Made by a program: the position numbers and the translations under genes. The notes beneath the pieces were generated by a model that was given only the letters and a program-made list of their open reading frames with translations, was not told the DNA's origin and made no database searches. From an uncultured Massilia sp. (GTDB lineage Bacteria > Pseudomonadota > Gammaproteobacteria > Burkholderiales > Burkholderiaceae): DNA of 21,674 bases. Location: positions 1-21,674 of the forward strand of contig CAMPHU010000061.1 of assembly GCA_946886065.1 (NCBI GenBank). The letters run 5' to 3'. Positions 15,115 to 21,674 of the stretch are shown here, in pieces; the stretch's first letter is position 1; each line of letters starts with the position of its first letter.

Positions 15115-16476
15115 ATGAAACGACGCAATTTTCTTTCCCTGGGTTCGGCGCTGGCAGGCAGCGCGCTGTCGGCGGGCGTGATGTCGAACGCTTCGGCGGC
15201 AAGCCGCGAGCGCCTGCGCATCGGCATGATCGGCACCGGCATGCGCGGCCAGGTGCTGCTGCGCGAGCTGGTGCGGCGCGACGACGTGGACGTGGTGGCG
15301 CTGTGCGACATCGAGCCCATCATGCTGGGCCGCGCGGTCGAGATGGTGACCAAGGCCGGCAAGGCGCGTCCCGCCACCTTCGGCGACAACGGCCACAGCC
15401 TGGATTACCGGCGCATGCTCGACGCCAGTAAGCTCGACGGCGTGATCATCGCCACCCCTTGGGAATGGCATGCGCCGATGGCCATCGAAGCCATGCGCGC
15501 CAAGGTGCCGGTCGGCTGCGAAGTGGTGGCCGGGGTGACGCTGCAGGACCACTGGGACGTGCTGGACGCCCAGCGCAAGAGCGGCACGCCCTACATGCTG
15601 CTCGAGAACGTCTGCTACCGGCGCGACGTGCTGGCCGTGCTGCGCATGGTGAGGTCAAGCCTGTTCGGCGAACTGGTGCACCTGCAGGGCGGCTACCAGC
15701 ACGACCTGCGCGCCGTGAAGTTCAACAGCGGCGACCCCGCCAAGCCCTACGGCGGCGGCGTGGAATTCGGCCAGAAGGGCTGGTCCGAGGCGCGCTGGCG
15801 CACCGAGCACTCGGTGCGCCGCAACGGCGAGCTGTATCCGAGCCACGGCATCGGCCCCATCGCCATGTACACCAACATCAACCGCGGCAACCGCTTCACC
15901 CGCATCAACGCCTTCGCCACCAAGGCGGCCGGGCTGCACGACTACGTCTTGCGCCAGGGCGGCAAGGAGCATCCGAACGCAAAGACCCGTTTCAGCCTGG
16001 GCGACATCGTCACCACCACGCTCTCCTGCGACAACGGCGAGACCGTCATCCTGCAACACGATACCTCCCTGCCGCGTCCGTATTCGCTGGGCTTCCGCGT
16101 GCAGGGCACGCGCGGGCTGTGGATGGACCTGAACCGCTCGGTGCACGTGGAGGGGATCAGCAAGCCGCATGAATGGGACGACTTCAAGGGCTGGCAGGAC
16201 AAGTACGAGCACCCGCTGTGGCGCAAGTACGGCGAACGCGCGGCCAGCGCGGGCCATGGCGGCATGGACTTCTTCGTGATCCACGCCTTCATCGAGGCGC
16301 TGAAGGAGAACGCGCCCATGCCCATCGATATCTACGACGCCATTACCTGGAGCGCGATCACGCCGCTGTCCGAGCAATCGATCGCCCTCGGCTTCCAGAC
16401 CCTCGACTTCCCGGACTTTACGGGCGGCCAGTGGCGCAGCCGCAAACCGATCTTCGCTTTCGACGACCGCTATTGA
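15115..16476 (+). CDS. GH109 alpha-N-acetylgalactosaminidase, Tat-exported
   Basis: A 453-residue protein of the Gfo/Idh/MocA fold. The start MKRRNFLSLGSALAG carries a twin-arginine motif (RRNFL), fitting export of a folded, cofactor-loaded enzyme; it has a GGAG ribosome binding site. The Rossmann site is GMIGTGMRG (37-45). GH109-like blocks are ATPWEWHAPMA (113-123), CEVVAGVTL, ENVCYRRDVLAVLRM (164-178), QGGYQHDLRAVKFN, YPSHGIGPIA with H244 (241-250), NRGNR and GHGGMDFF (380-387). GH109 enzymes cleave terminal alpha-GalNAc by an NAD-dependent oxidation, elimination and addition cycle, as on blood group A antigen. A general Gfo/Idh/MocA oxidoreductase is the alternative, but these blocks and the neighbours strongly favour GH109. 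It is 94 bases after the GH31 gene and 38 before the next gene. Confidence 0.88.
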   Translation: MKRRNFLSLGSALAGSALSAGVMSNASAASRERLRIGMIGTGMRGQVLLRELVRRDDVDVVALCDIEPIMLGRAVEMVTKAGKARPATFGDNGHSLDYRRMLDASKLDGVIIATPWEWHAPMAIEAMRAKVPVGCEVVAGVTLQDHWDVLDAQRKSGTPYMLLENVCYRRDVLAVLRMVRSSLFGELVHLQGGYQHDLRAVKFNSGDPAKPYGGGVEFGQKGWSEARWRTEHSVRRNGELYPSHGIGPIAMYTNINRGNRFTRINAFATKAAGLHDYVLRQGGKEHPNAKTRFSLGDIVTTTLSCDNGETVILQHDTSLPRPYSLGFRVQGTRGLWMDLNRSVHVEGISKPHEWDDFKGWQDKYEHPLWRKYGERAASAGHGGMDFFVIHAFIEALKENAPMPIDIYDAITWSAITPLSEQSIALGFQTLDFPDFTGGQWRSRKPIFAFDDRY

Positions 16477-16514
16477 CGCGGACTCATGCTGTCCCACTTC
16501 CCGAGGAGAACCAG

Positions 16515-17813
16515 ATGAAATCCAGGATGCTGATGTTGAATGCCGTCGCAATCGCCTTGCTCGGTTGCGCCCATGTCCACGCCGAACCGCGCGCAGCGGT
16601 GATCCCCATCGCCGGGAAGAAGGCGGTCGTGGCGGCGCCCCTGAACGTGGCGCTGGCGGGCAATGCCTTCGTCACAACGACGGGAGCCGGTGCGACCGAG
16701 ACCATCACGTCGAACGGCCTGTCCAACTGGACCAGCCCGTCCACCGTCACCAGCATCTGGTTCCGGATGGCGCAGGCAGGCAGCGCCACCATCGGCCTGG
16801 ACGCCAGCCTGTCCGGCAGCAAGAGCAGCACCGTGCGCGTCACCGTCAACGGCACGCCCTACACGCTCACCCTGAGCAAGGGCGCGAAGAAGACCTATAC
16901 CGTGGGCACGCTCGACCTGCCGGCCGGCTACATCAAGGTCGACCTGCAGGGCGTGAGCAAGGATGGGGGCTATTTCGGCGACGTCGCCGGCCTCACCGTC
17001 GACACGGCGGCCCCGGTCAACTATGCGAACGACGCCGCCAACTACTACTGGTCGCGCCGCGGCCCCTCGGTCCACCTGGGCTTTTCGGTGCCGGCGAATA
17101 CCGAGTACTTCTACAGCGAGTTATCGGTGCCGGTGGGGCAGGACGCGATCGGCTCCTACTACATGGCCAACGGCTTCAACGGCGGCTACTTCGGCATCCA
17201 GGTCAATTCGCCGTCCGAACGCCGCGTGCTGTTCTCGATCTGGGACGCCGACAACGGCGCCAAGACCACCCTGGTGGGCAAGGGCGCGGGCGTGGTGGAC
17301 AACGGCTTCGGCGGCGAAGGCACGGGCGGACAGTCCTACCTGCTGTACAACTGGGTGGCGGGCAATACCTACCGCTTCGTCACCCGCGTGCGTCCGGACG
17401 GCGCCGGCGCCACCGATTTCTCGGCCTGGTTCTTCGCGCCGGAACTCGGCACCTGGCGCTACATCGCCACCTGGAAGCGCCCGGCGACCACGACCTACCA
17501 CGCGGGCGTGTATTCCTTCCTCGAGAACTTCCTCGACACCAGGGGCTACCTGGGCCGCCTCGCCGAATACGGCAACCAGTGGGCGCGTTCCACCAGCGGG
17601 ACCTGGAGCGAGATCACCGGCGCGCGCTTCACCGGCGACGCCACCGCCGCCAACGCCCAGCGCATGGATTACGCGGGAGGGCTTCGTGGCAACGGGTTCT
17701 ACCTGCGCAACGGCGGCTTCTTCAGCGACTACGTCCCGATCAACCAGAACTTCACCCGTCCCGCGCTGGGCGCCGCGCCCGGCGTGGACGTGAACACGCT
17801 GCCCATGCAGTAA
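16515..17813 (+). CDS. Exported DUF5077-DUF3472-like protein of unknown function in the GalNAc operon
   Basis: A 432-residue protein from ATG 16515 with GAGGAG at 16503-16508. The N-terminus (MKSRMLMLNAVAIALLGCAH) is a signal peptide; cleavage after HVHA is possible, or LLGC at residues 15-18 could be a lipobox, making it a lipoprotein. Residues about 35-155 form a beta-rich domain like DUF5077, with WFRMAQAGSATIGLDAS. Residues about 165-360 match the DUF3472 pattern: SRRGPSVHLGFSVPANTEYF, GSYYMANGFNGGYFGIQVNS, PSERRVLFSIWDADNG and GGEGTGGQSYLLYNW. The C-terminal part has WSEITGARFTGDAT. Such proteins occur beside glycan-degradation genes, but I know of no established activity. Its place between GH109 and the TonB receptor suggests glycan binding or an untested glycosidase or esterase role (inference). 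Confidence 0.8.
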   Translation: MKSRMLMLNAVAIALLGCAHVHAEPRAAVIPIAGKKAVVAAPLNVALAGNAFVTTTGAGATETITSNGLSNWTSPSTVTSIWFRMAQAGSATIGLDASLSGSKSSTVRVTVNGTPYTLTLSKGAKKTYTVGTLDLPAGYIKVDLQGVSKDGGYFGDVAGLTVDTAAPVNYANDAANYYWSRRGPSVHLGFSVPANTEYFYSELSVPVGQDAIGSYYMANGFNGGYFGIQVNSPSERRVLFSIWDADNGAKTTLVGKGAGVVDNGFGGEGTGGQSYLLYNWVAGNTYRFVTRVRPDGAGATDFSAWFFAPELGTWRYIATWKRPATTTYHAGVYSFLENFLDTRGYLGRLAEYGNQWARSTSGTWSEITGARFTGDATAANAQRMDYAGGLRGNGFYLRNGGFFSDYVPINQNFTRPALGAAPGVDVNTLPMQ

Positions 17814-17851
17814 GCGATTTACACACAAAATTATTACAAAAGGAGAGGCAC

Positions 17852-20836
17852 TTGAAACTCAAGACATTGATCGCCGCGCTGGCGGCCGCAGGAATGGCGT
17901 CGAGCGCACTGGCCGCCGGCCAGGTGGATGACAACACGGCCAGCAAGGACGAAGGCAAGCCCGAAAAGATGGCGCGGGTCGAAGTGACCGGCTCCAGCCT
18001 CAAGCGCATCAACGCGGAAACCGCGTCCCCGGTGCAGGTGGTGGACGCCAAGCAGATCGAGAACATGGGCGCGCGCACCCTGATGCAGGTGCTGGACAAC
18101 CTGCCGGCGGCGCGTCCCGCCCAGCAGGACTTCCGCTCGATGTTCACCGGCTCGGACGGCGGCTCGCAGGCCAACCTGCGCGGCCTGGGCGCGCAAGGGA
18201 CCCTGGTGCTACTCAACGGCCGCCGCCTGTCCTTCTACGGCGCGCCGTCCGGCTTCCAGACCATGTTCGTGAATATCGACGCGATTCCGGCGGCGGCGAT
18301 CGAACGCATGGAGATCCTGACCGACGGCGCCTCGGCGGTGTACGGCTCGGATGCGGTGGCGGGCGTGATCAACGTGATCACCAAGAAGAACTACCAGGGC
18401 CTGGAAGCGCGTGCCAGCTATGACACTTCCGCCGAGGTCAAGTCCTACGGCGAGAAGCAGGGCAGCCTGCTGTTCGGCACCGGCGACCTGGCCGAAGACG
18501 GCTACAACATCTACGGGTCGGTCAACGTCTACCAGCGCGACCGCATCTCGCTGGCCGACACCTACGACAAGCGCCCGGACTACTTCTACGTCAACAACCC
18601 GAACTTCATCTCCAACTTCCGCATCGGCACCGGCAGCGAGCCGGGCGTGCTGAACCCGGGCACCCTGTTCGTGTTCGACCCGGCCCGCAACAACGCGCGC
18701 GTCCAGCGCGCGGTGGGCGGCTGCCCGACCGCGATCACCGAGGCGTCCGGCACCCGCTGCGTGTGGAACAACCTGCCGTATGCCCTCGATACCGGCCCGA
18801 CCTCGGACCGCATCACCGGCTACCTCGCCGGCCGCAAGCGCTTCGGCGGCGACCTGGAAGGCTTCGCGGAAGCGGCCTACACCCACATCCGCATGCGCGG
18901 CGAGAACGGTCCGCGCAGCTTCAATAGCGGCAGCACCAATAACTGGTTCGCGCGCAATACCGGCACCAAGCTGAATACCTTCGCCATTCCCTACCTCGGC
19001 CCGAACAACGTCTACCTGCAGGGCAGGCTGTCGCCGGAGATGGCGGCCATGATGGGCGGCGCGGCCGGCCTGAACTACCTGATGCAGGACGCCGTCGGCC
19101 ACTTCGGCCAGAAAAACGTGGACGACAGCTACCGCGCCCTGGCCGGCCTGCGCGGCAGCGTGTTCGGCGACTGGGAATTCGAGACCGCGCTGAGCATCGC
19201 CGGCAGCCACTCGACCCTGTACCAGACCATCAACATCAACACGGCCGGTTTCGCCAAGGCCTTCGGCCCGTTCACCACCGATCCGGTGACCGGCCGCACC
19301 TACATCGCCGACAACCCGGCCTACAAGTTCGGCGAGATCAGCGAGGCCAATGCCGCGCTGCTGCGCGAAGCCTACCCGACCTTCGACATCCAGTCCTGGA
19401 CCAAGCTGATCACCTGGGACGGCAAGATCGAAGGCACCCTGATGAAGCTGGGCGACCGCGAAGTGCGCGCCGCCTTCGGCGCCAACCTGATGCGCGAGAG
19501 CTTCGACACCCCGGGCAATCCCGACGCGGCCAACGGCCTGATCACCCAGCAAGGCGGTTCCTGGTTCGACGGCGAGCGCACCATCAGCGCGGTGTTCGGC
19601 GAAGTGGTGGTGCCGGTCACCGACAAGCTGGAAGTCAACGCCGCCGCACGCCTGGACAAGTACCCGAACTTCAGCGCCAACCTCGCGCCGAAGATCGGCG
19701 TGGTGTGGCGCGCGCGTCCGGAGGCGATGGTGCGCGGCACCTATTCCGAAGGCTTCCGCGCCCCCAACCTGGCCGAATCCGGCTCGGGCGGCGTGTTCGC
19801 CCAGGTGGGCGGCATCCGCGACACCGTGCGCTGCGACGAAACCAACGCCATCGCGCGCCTGTTGATGAAATCGGCCACCGCCACCGAGGTCGACCTGGGC
19901 AAGAGCCTGCTCAACTCCAACTGCTCGACCACGGTCGGCGGCCTGACCCCGCCGAACCCGGACCTGCAGCCGGAGAAAGCCAAGATCGCGACCGTGGGCC
20001 TGGTGCTGCAGCCGATCAAGGACCTGAGCATTTCCTTCGACTACTGGTATGTGAAACGCCGCAACGAGATCGTGCGCCAGGACTTCAACGAGCTGTTCAC
20101 CGAGCTGGTGGACCAGTACGGCCCGGCCCTGGCCGGCACCGACAAGGCGATCCGCAACGACCTGACCGACGCCGACCGCGCCAACGTGGCGGCCGTGGCC
20201 ACCATGTGCGCCAACCCGGCCAACGCGGCGGCCTGCGCCGGCGGCCTGCCGAGCTACTCGGTGGGCAACCTGGGCGGCCTGATCAACTCCTACCTGAACC
20301 GCGGCAGCACCCTGGTCGACGGCTTCGACATCGATGCCCGCACCCGCATCTCGCTGGGCGACTGGGGCCGGCTGAACACCGGCGCGGCGGTGACGATCCG
20401 GCGCCGCGAGACCTATGACTATGGCGACGGCAGCGGCTTCTCGGGCAACTATGTCGGCTACTACAACTCGCCGCGCGTGCGCGGCACGGTCAACGCCGAC
20501 TGGGTGTACGGGAACTTCACCACCAGCCTGTTCGTGAACTACACGGGCGGGACCAAGTGGGCCTACGGCGACTACGACCTTGATAACACGCCCGAGAACT
20601 GCACCGCGGCGGGCGTGTCCCTGCCGGAAGAGCTGTGCGACGGCGCGCCCTCGTACACGACGGTGAACCTGGGCTTCAACTGGAAGCCGATGAAGAACCT
20701 GAACCTGGGGATCAACATCAAGAACGTGCTCGACAAGAAACCGTACTACGATCCGAACGGCTGGGAAGGCTACAACCATAGCCAGAACCTGTTCGGCCGC
20801 CAGTTCGCGTTCTCGGCCAGCTACAAGTTCTGGTAA
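17852..20836 (+). CDS. TonB-dependent outer-membrane receptor, probable GalNAc-glycan importer
   Basis: A 994-residue receptor. The start is TTG 17852, placed by AGGAG at 17841-17845 six bases upstream and by the signal peptide MKLKTLIAALAAAGMASSALA that begins exactly there; no upstream ATG fits. After a short linker comes the plug domain (about 45-178): VEVTGSSLKRINAETASPVQ, NLRGLGAQGTLVLLNGRRL, then IERMEILTDGASAVYGSDAV and AGVINVITKK. The rest is the beta-barrel, with FRAPNLAESG, NPDLQPEKA and a terminal aromatic FAFSASYKFW. There is no N-terminal signalling (STN) domain, so it should not signal through an anti-sigma factor. It is the last gene of the rightward operon, 38 bases after the DUF3472-like gene. 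The substrate, GalNAc-containing oligosaccharide, is inferred from context. It ends 31 bases before a strong terminator. Confidence 0.93.
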   Translation: MKLKTLIAALAAAGMASSALAAGQVDDNTASKDEGKPEKMARVEVTGSSLKRINAETASPVQVVDAKQIENMGARTLMQVLDNLPAARPAQQDFRSMFTGSDGGSQANLRGLGAQGTLVLLNGRRLSFYGAPSGFQTMFVNIDAIPAAAIERMEILTDGASAVYGSDAVAGVINVITKKNYQGLEARASYDTSAEVKSYGEKQGSLLFGTGDLAEDGYNIYGSVNVYQRDRISLADTYDKRPDYFYVNNPNFISNFRIGTGSEPGVLNPGTLFVFDPARNNARVQRAVGGCPTAITEASGTRCVWNNLPYALDTGPTSDRITGYLAGRKRFGGDLEGFAEAAYTHIRMRGENGPRSFNSGSTNNWFARNTGTKLNTFAIPYLGPNNVYLQGRLSPEMAAMMGGAAGLNYLMQDAVGHFGQKNVDDSYRALAGLRGSVFGDWEFETALSIAGSHSTLYQTININTAGFAKAFGPFTTDPVTGRTYIADNPAYKFGEISEANAALLREAYPTFDIQSWTKLITWDGKIEGTLMKLGDREVRAAFGANLMRESFDTPGNPDAANGLITQQGGSWFDGERTISAVFGEVVVPVTDKLEVNAAARLDKYPNFSANLAPKIGVVWRARPEAMVRGTYSEGFRAPNLAESGSGGVFAQVGGIRDTVRCDETNAIARLLMKSATATEVDLGKSLLNSNCSTTVGGLTPPNPDLQPEKAKIATVGLVLQPIKDLSISFDYWYVKRRNEIVRQDFNELFTELVDQYGPALAGTDKAIRNDLTDADRANVAAVATMCANPANAAACAGGLPSYSVGNLGGLINSYLNRGSTLVDGFDIDARTRISLGDWGRLNTGAAVTIRRRETYDYGDGSGFSGNYVGYYNSPRVRGTVNADWVYGNFTTSLFVNYTGGTKWAYGDYDLDNTPENCTAAGVSLPEELCDGAPSYTTVNLGFNWKPMKNLNLGINIKNVLDKKPYYDPNGWEGYNHSQNLFGRQFAFSASYKFW

Positions 20837-20867
20837 GCCGGAGAGGGCAGTTCAGTTAGCCCATGCA

Positions 20868-20900
20868 CGTCGCCCCGGTCTTCGCCGGGGCGACGCTTTT
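20868..20900 (+). terminator. Intrinsic terminator of the glycosidase/TonB operon
   Basis: An 11-bp perfect stem, CGTCGCCCCGG (20868-20878) with CCGGGGCGACG (20885-20895), a six-base loop TCTTCG and CTTTT after the stem. It closes the rightward operon and separates it from the tetR gene. Confidence 0.9.
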
Positions 20901-20923
20901 CGGCAAACACGGATAAATACCGC

Positions 20924-20951
20924 TTGCGATTTCGCACATGTGTGCTAAAGT
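20924..20951 (+). promoter_or_regulatory. Candidate promoter of the tetR gene
   Basis: TTGCGA (20924-20929) and TAAAGT (20946-20951) are 16 bases apart, and the 20-bp palindromic site fills the spacer. A repressor bound there would block polymerase, consistent with autorepression. The -10 match is moderate, four of six. Confidence 0.45.
20930..20949. promoter_or_regulatory. TetR operator candidate 1 (upstream of tetR)
   Basis: TTTCGCACATGTGTGCTAAA is an imperfect 20-bp palindrome (eight of ten half-site positions match) located just before the tetR start. It shares 18 of 20 bases with the perfect palindrome at 21621-21640. Confidence 0.75.
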
Positions 20952-20957
20952 GAGGCC

Positions 20958-21572
20958 ATGAACTCCACTGCCAAAAGCGAAGCCACCTACGCCACCATCG
21001 TCGGCGCCGCCATGGAGATGGCGGCCGCCGAGGGCATCGGCAAGCTCTCGCTGGGCGAGCTGTCCAAGCGCACCGGCATCAGCAAGAGCGGCATCTTTTC
21101 CCGCGTCGCGTCGCTCGAAACCCTGCAGCTCGCGGTGCTGGAGGAATACGACCGCGTGTTCGCGGAAGAGGTCTTCCTGCCGGCCCTGAAAGCGCCCAGG
21201 GGCCTGCCGCGCCTGGTGAAGCAGGTCGAGCTGTGGCTCAAGCGCATCGGCAGCGATACCTCGCGCGGCGCCTGCCTGTATACGGCGGGCGCCTTCGAAT
21301 TCGACGACGTCCCCGGCCCGCTGCGCGACCGGCTGGAAGAGGGCGTGGTGCGCTGGCGCGCATCGCTGCGCAAGACGGTGCTGCAGGCGATCGAGGAGGG
21401 ACACCTGCGGCCGGACACCGATCCCGAGCAGCTGGTGTTCGAGATCTACAGCCTGATCATCGGGATGATGCACGACGTGCGCTTCCTGCGCGGCGACGCC
21501 ACCGCGCGCCGGGTGCAGCGGGCCTTCAACCGCCTGATATCGACCTACAAGAGTTTCAACGATTTGGAGTAA
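20958..21572 (+). CDS. TetR/AcrR-family transcriptional regulator
   Basis: A 204-residue repressor-type protein from ATG 20958 with a GAGG ribosome binding site just upstream. The N-terminal helix-turn-helix (about residues 10-56) has IVGAAMEMAAAEGIGKLSLG, ELSKRTGISKSGIFSRVAS and LETLQLAVLEEYDRVF. The C-terminal helical ligand domain has WLKRIGSDTSRGACLYTAGA, FEFDDVPGPLRDRL and a long helix, LVFEIYSLIIGMMHDVRFLR. The ligand is not known. Two matching palindromes, one before this gene and one before the next, suggest it represses itself and its neighbour; the terminator to the left sets it apart from the GalNAc operon. Confidence 0.92.
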   Translation: MNSTAKSEATYATIVGAAMEMAAAEGIGKLSLGELSKRTGISKSGIFSRVASLETLQLAVLEEYDRVFAEEVFLPALKAPRGLPRLVKQVELWLKRIGSDTSRGACLYTAGAFEFDDVPGPLRDRLEEGVVRWRASLRKTVLQAIEEGHLRPDTDPEQLVFEIYSLIIGMMHDVRFLRGDATARRVQRAFNRLISTYKSFNDLE

Positions 21573-21620
21573 CGGGAGCTGTACGAGCGGTGGGCCGCGC
21601 CCGCCATTTTTTTCGGCTAA

Positions 21621-21640
21621 TTTCGCACATATGTGCGAAA
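21621..21640. promoter_or_regulatory. TetR operator candidate 2 (upstream of the next gene)
   Basis: TTTCGCACATATGTGCGAAA is a perfect 20-bp palindrome, 24 bases before the ATG of the gene that leaves the window at the right. It is almost the same as the site upstream of tetR, so both are likely bound by that regulator. Confidence 0.8.
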
Positions 21641-21664
21641 TGAAGCGCAAGCAAGGAGATCGTC

Positions 21665-21674
21665 ATGTCTAATC
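21665..21674 (+). CDS. Start of a following gene, cut by the window edge
   Basis: ATG at 21665-21667 follows AAGGAG (21653-21658) at a good distance and reads M-S-N before the edge. Too little is visible to name it. It is the probable target of the adjacent TetR-family regulator, because a perfect copy of the operator lies just upstream. Confidence 0.5.

Noticed and set aside
11673..15389. Very long antisense frame (over 1200 codons) opposite the GH31 gene, and a similar one at 18209-20779
   Set aside because: Typical GC-rich shadow frames: composition dominated by Ala, Gly, Arg, His and Val, with no domain motifs, while the sense strands carry clear families.
16565..17851. Long upstream extension in frame with the TonB receptor
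   Set aside because: It is an Arg/Gly-rich antiframe of the DUF3472-like gene. The signal peptide and ribosome site fix the start at TTG 17852.

Overview
The window looks like a chromosomal segment of a high-GC betaproteobacterium of the Massilia/Oxalobacteraceae kind. This is an inference from base composition, a Bug-type receptor, a TonB-dependent receptor with its own catabolic operon, and the style of the aga genes; no rRNA or other marker gene is present to confirm it. I see no mobile element, tRNA, rRNA or CRISPR array.

Left part (1-4353): a leftward PRC-barrel protein with a Gly/Ser/Met-rich tail that runs off the left edge; a small rightward ORF with a good ribosome binding site; a rightward exported protein of unknown function; a strong bidirectional terminator; a leftward orphan Bug-type solute-binding receptor; and a rightward, complete but sequence-divergent cysteinyl-tRNA synthetase preceded by a terminator-like hairpin and a short upstream reading frame (a possible attenuator).

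Centre and right (4328-20836): a GalNAc (N-acetylgalactosamine) utilisation locus in two divergent operons. Leftward from 11368: agaS (SIS deaminase/isomerase), agaK-like ROK kinase, agaZ (tagatose-6-phosphate step), agaR-like DeoR regulator, agaA/nagA-like deacetylase and a sugar-porter MFS permease, mostly overlapping or abutting. Rightward from 11706: a multidomain GH31 enzyme resembling alpha-N-acetylgalactosaminidases, a Tat-exported GH109 alpha-N-acetylgalactosaminidase, an exported DUF5077-DUF3472-like protein, and a TonB-dependent receptor that starts with TTG, closed by a strong terminator. The 337-bp region between the operons has two back-to-back sigma-70-like promoters and eight CGAAAG/CTTTCG boxes, the expected operators of the AgaR-like repressor.

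Proposed working scheme (inference): outer-membrane uptake by the TonB receptor, release of terminal alpha-GalNAc by GH31 and GH109, inner-membrane uptake by the MFS permease, phosphorylation by AgaK, deacetylation by AgaA, deamination/isomerisation to tagatose-6-phosphate by AgaS, then AgaZ. The class II aldolase (AgaY/KbaY) is not in this window.

Right end (20930-21674): a TetR-family regulator and the first codons of a following gene, each preceded by a near-identical 20-bp palindrome, which makes them a small separate regulatory unit.
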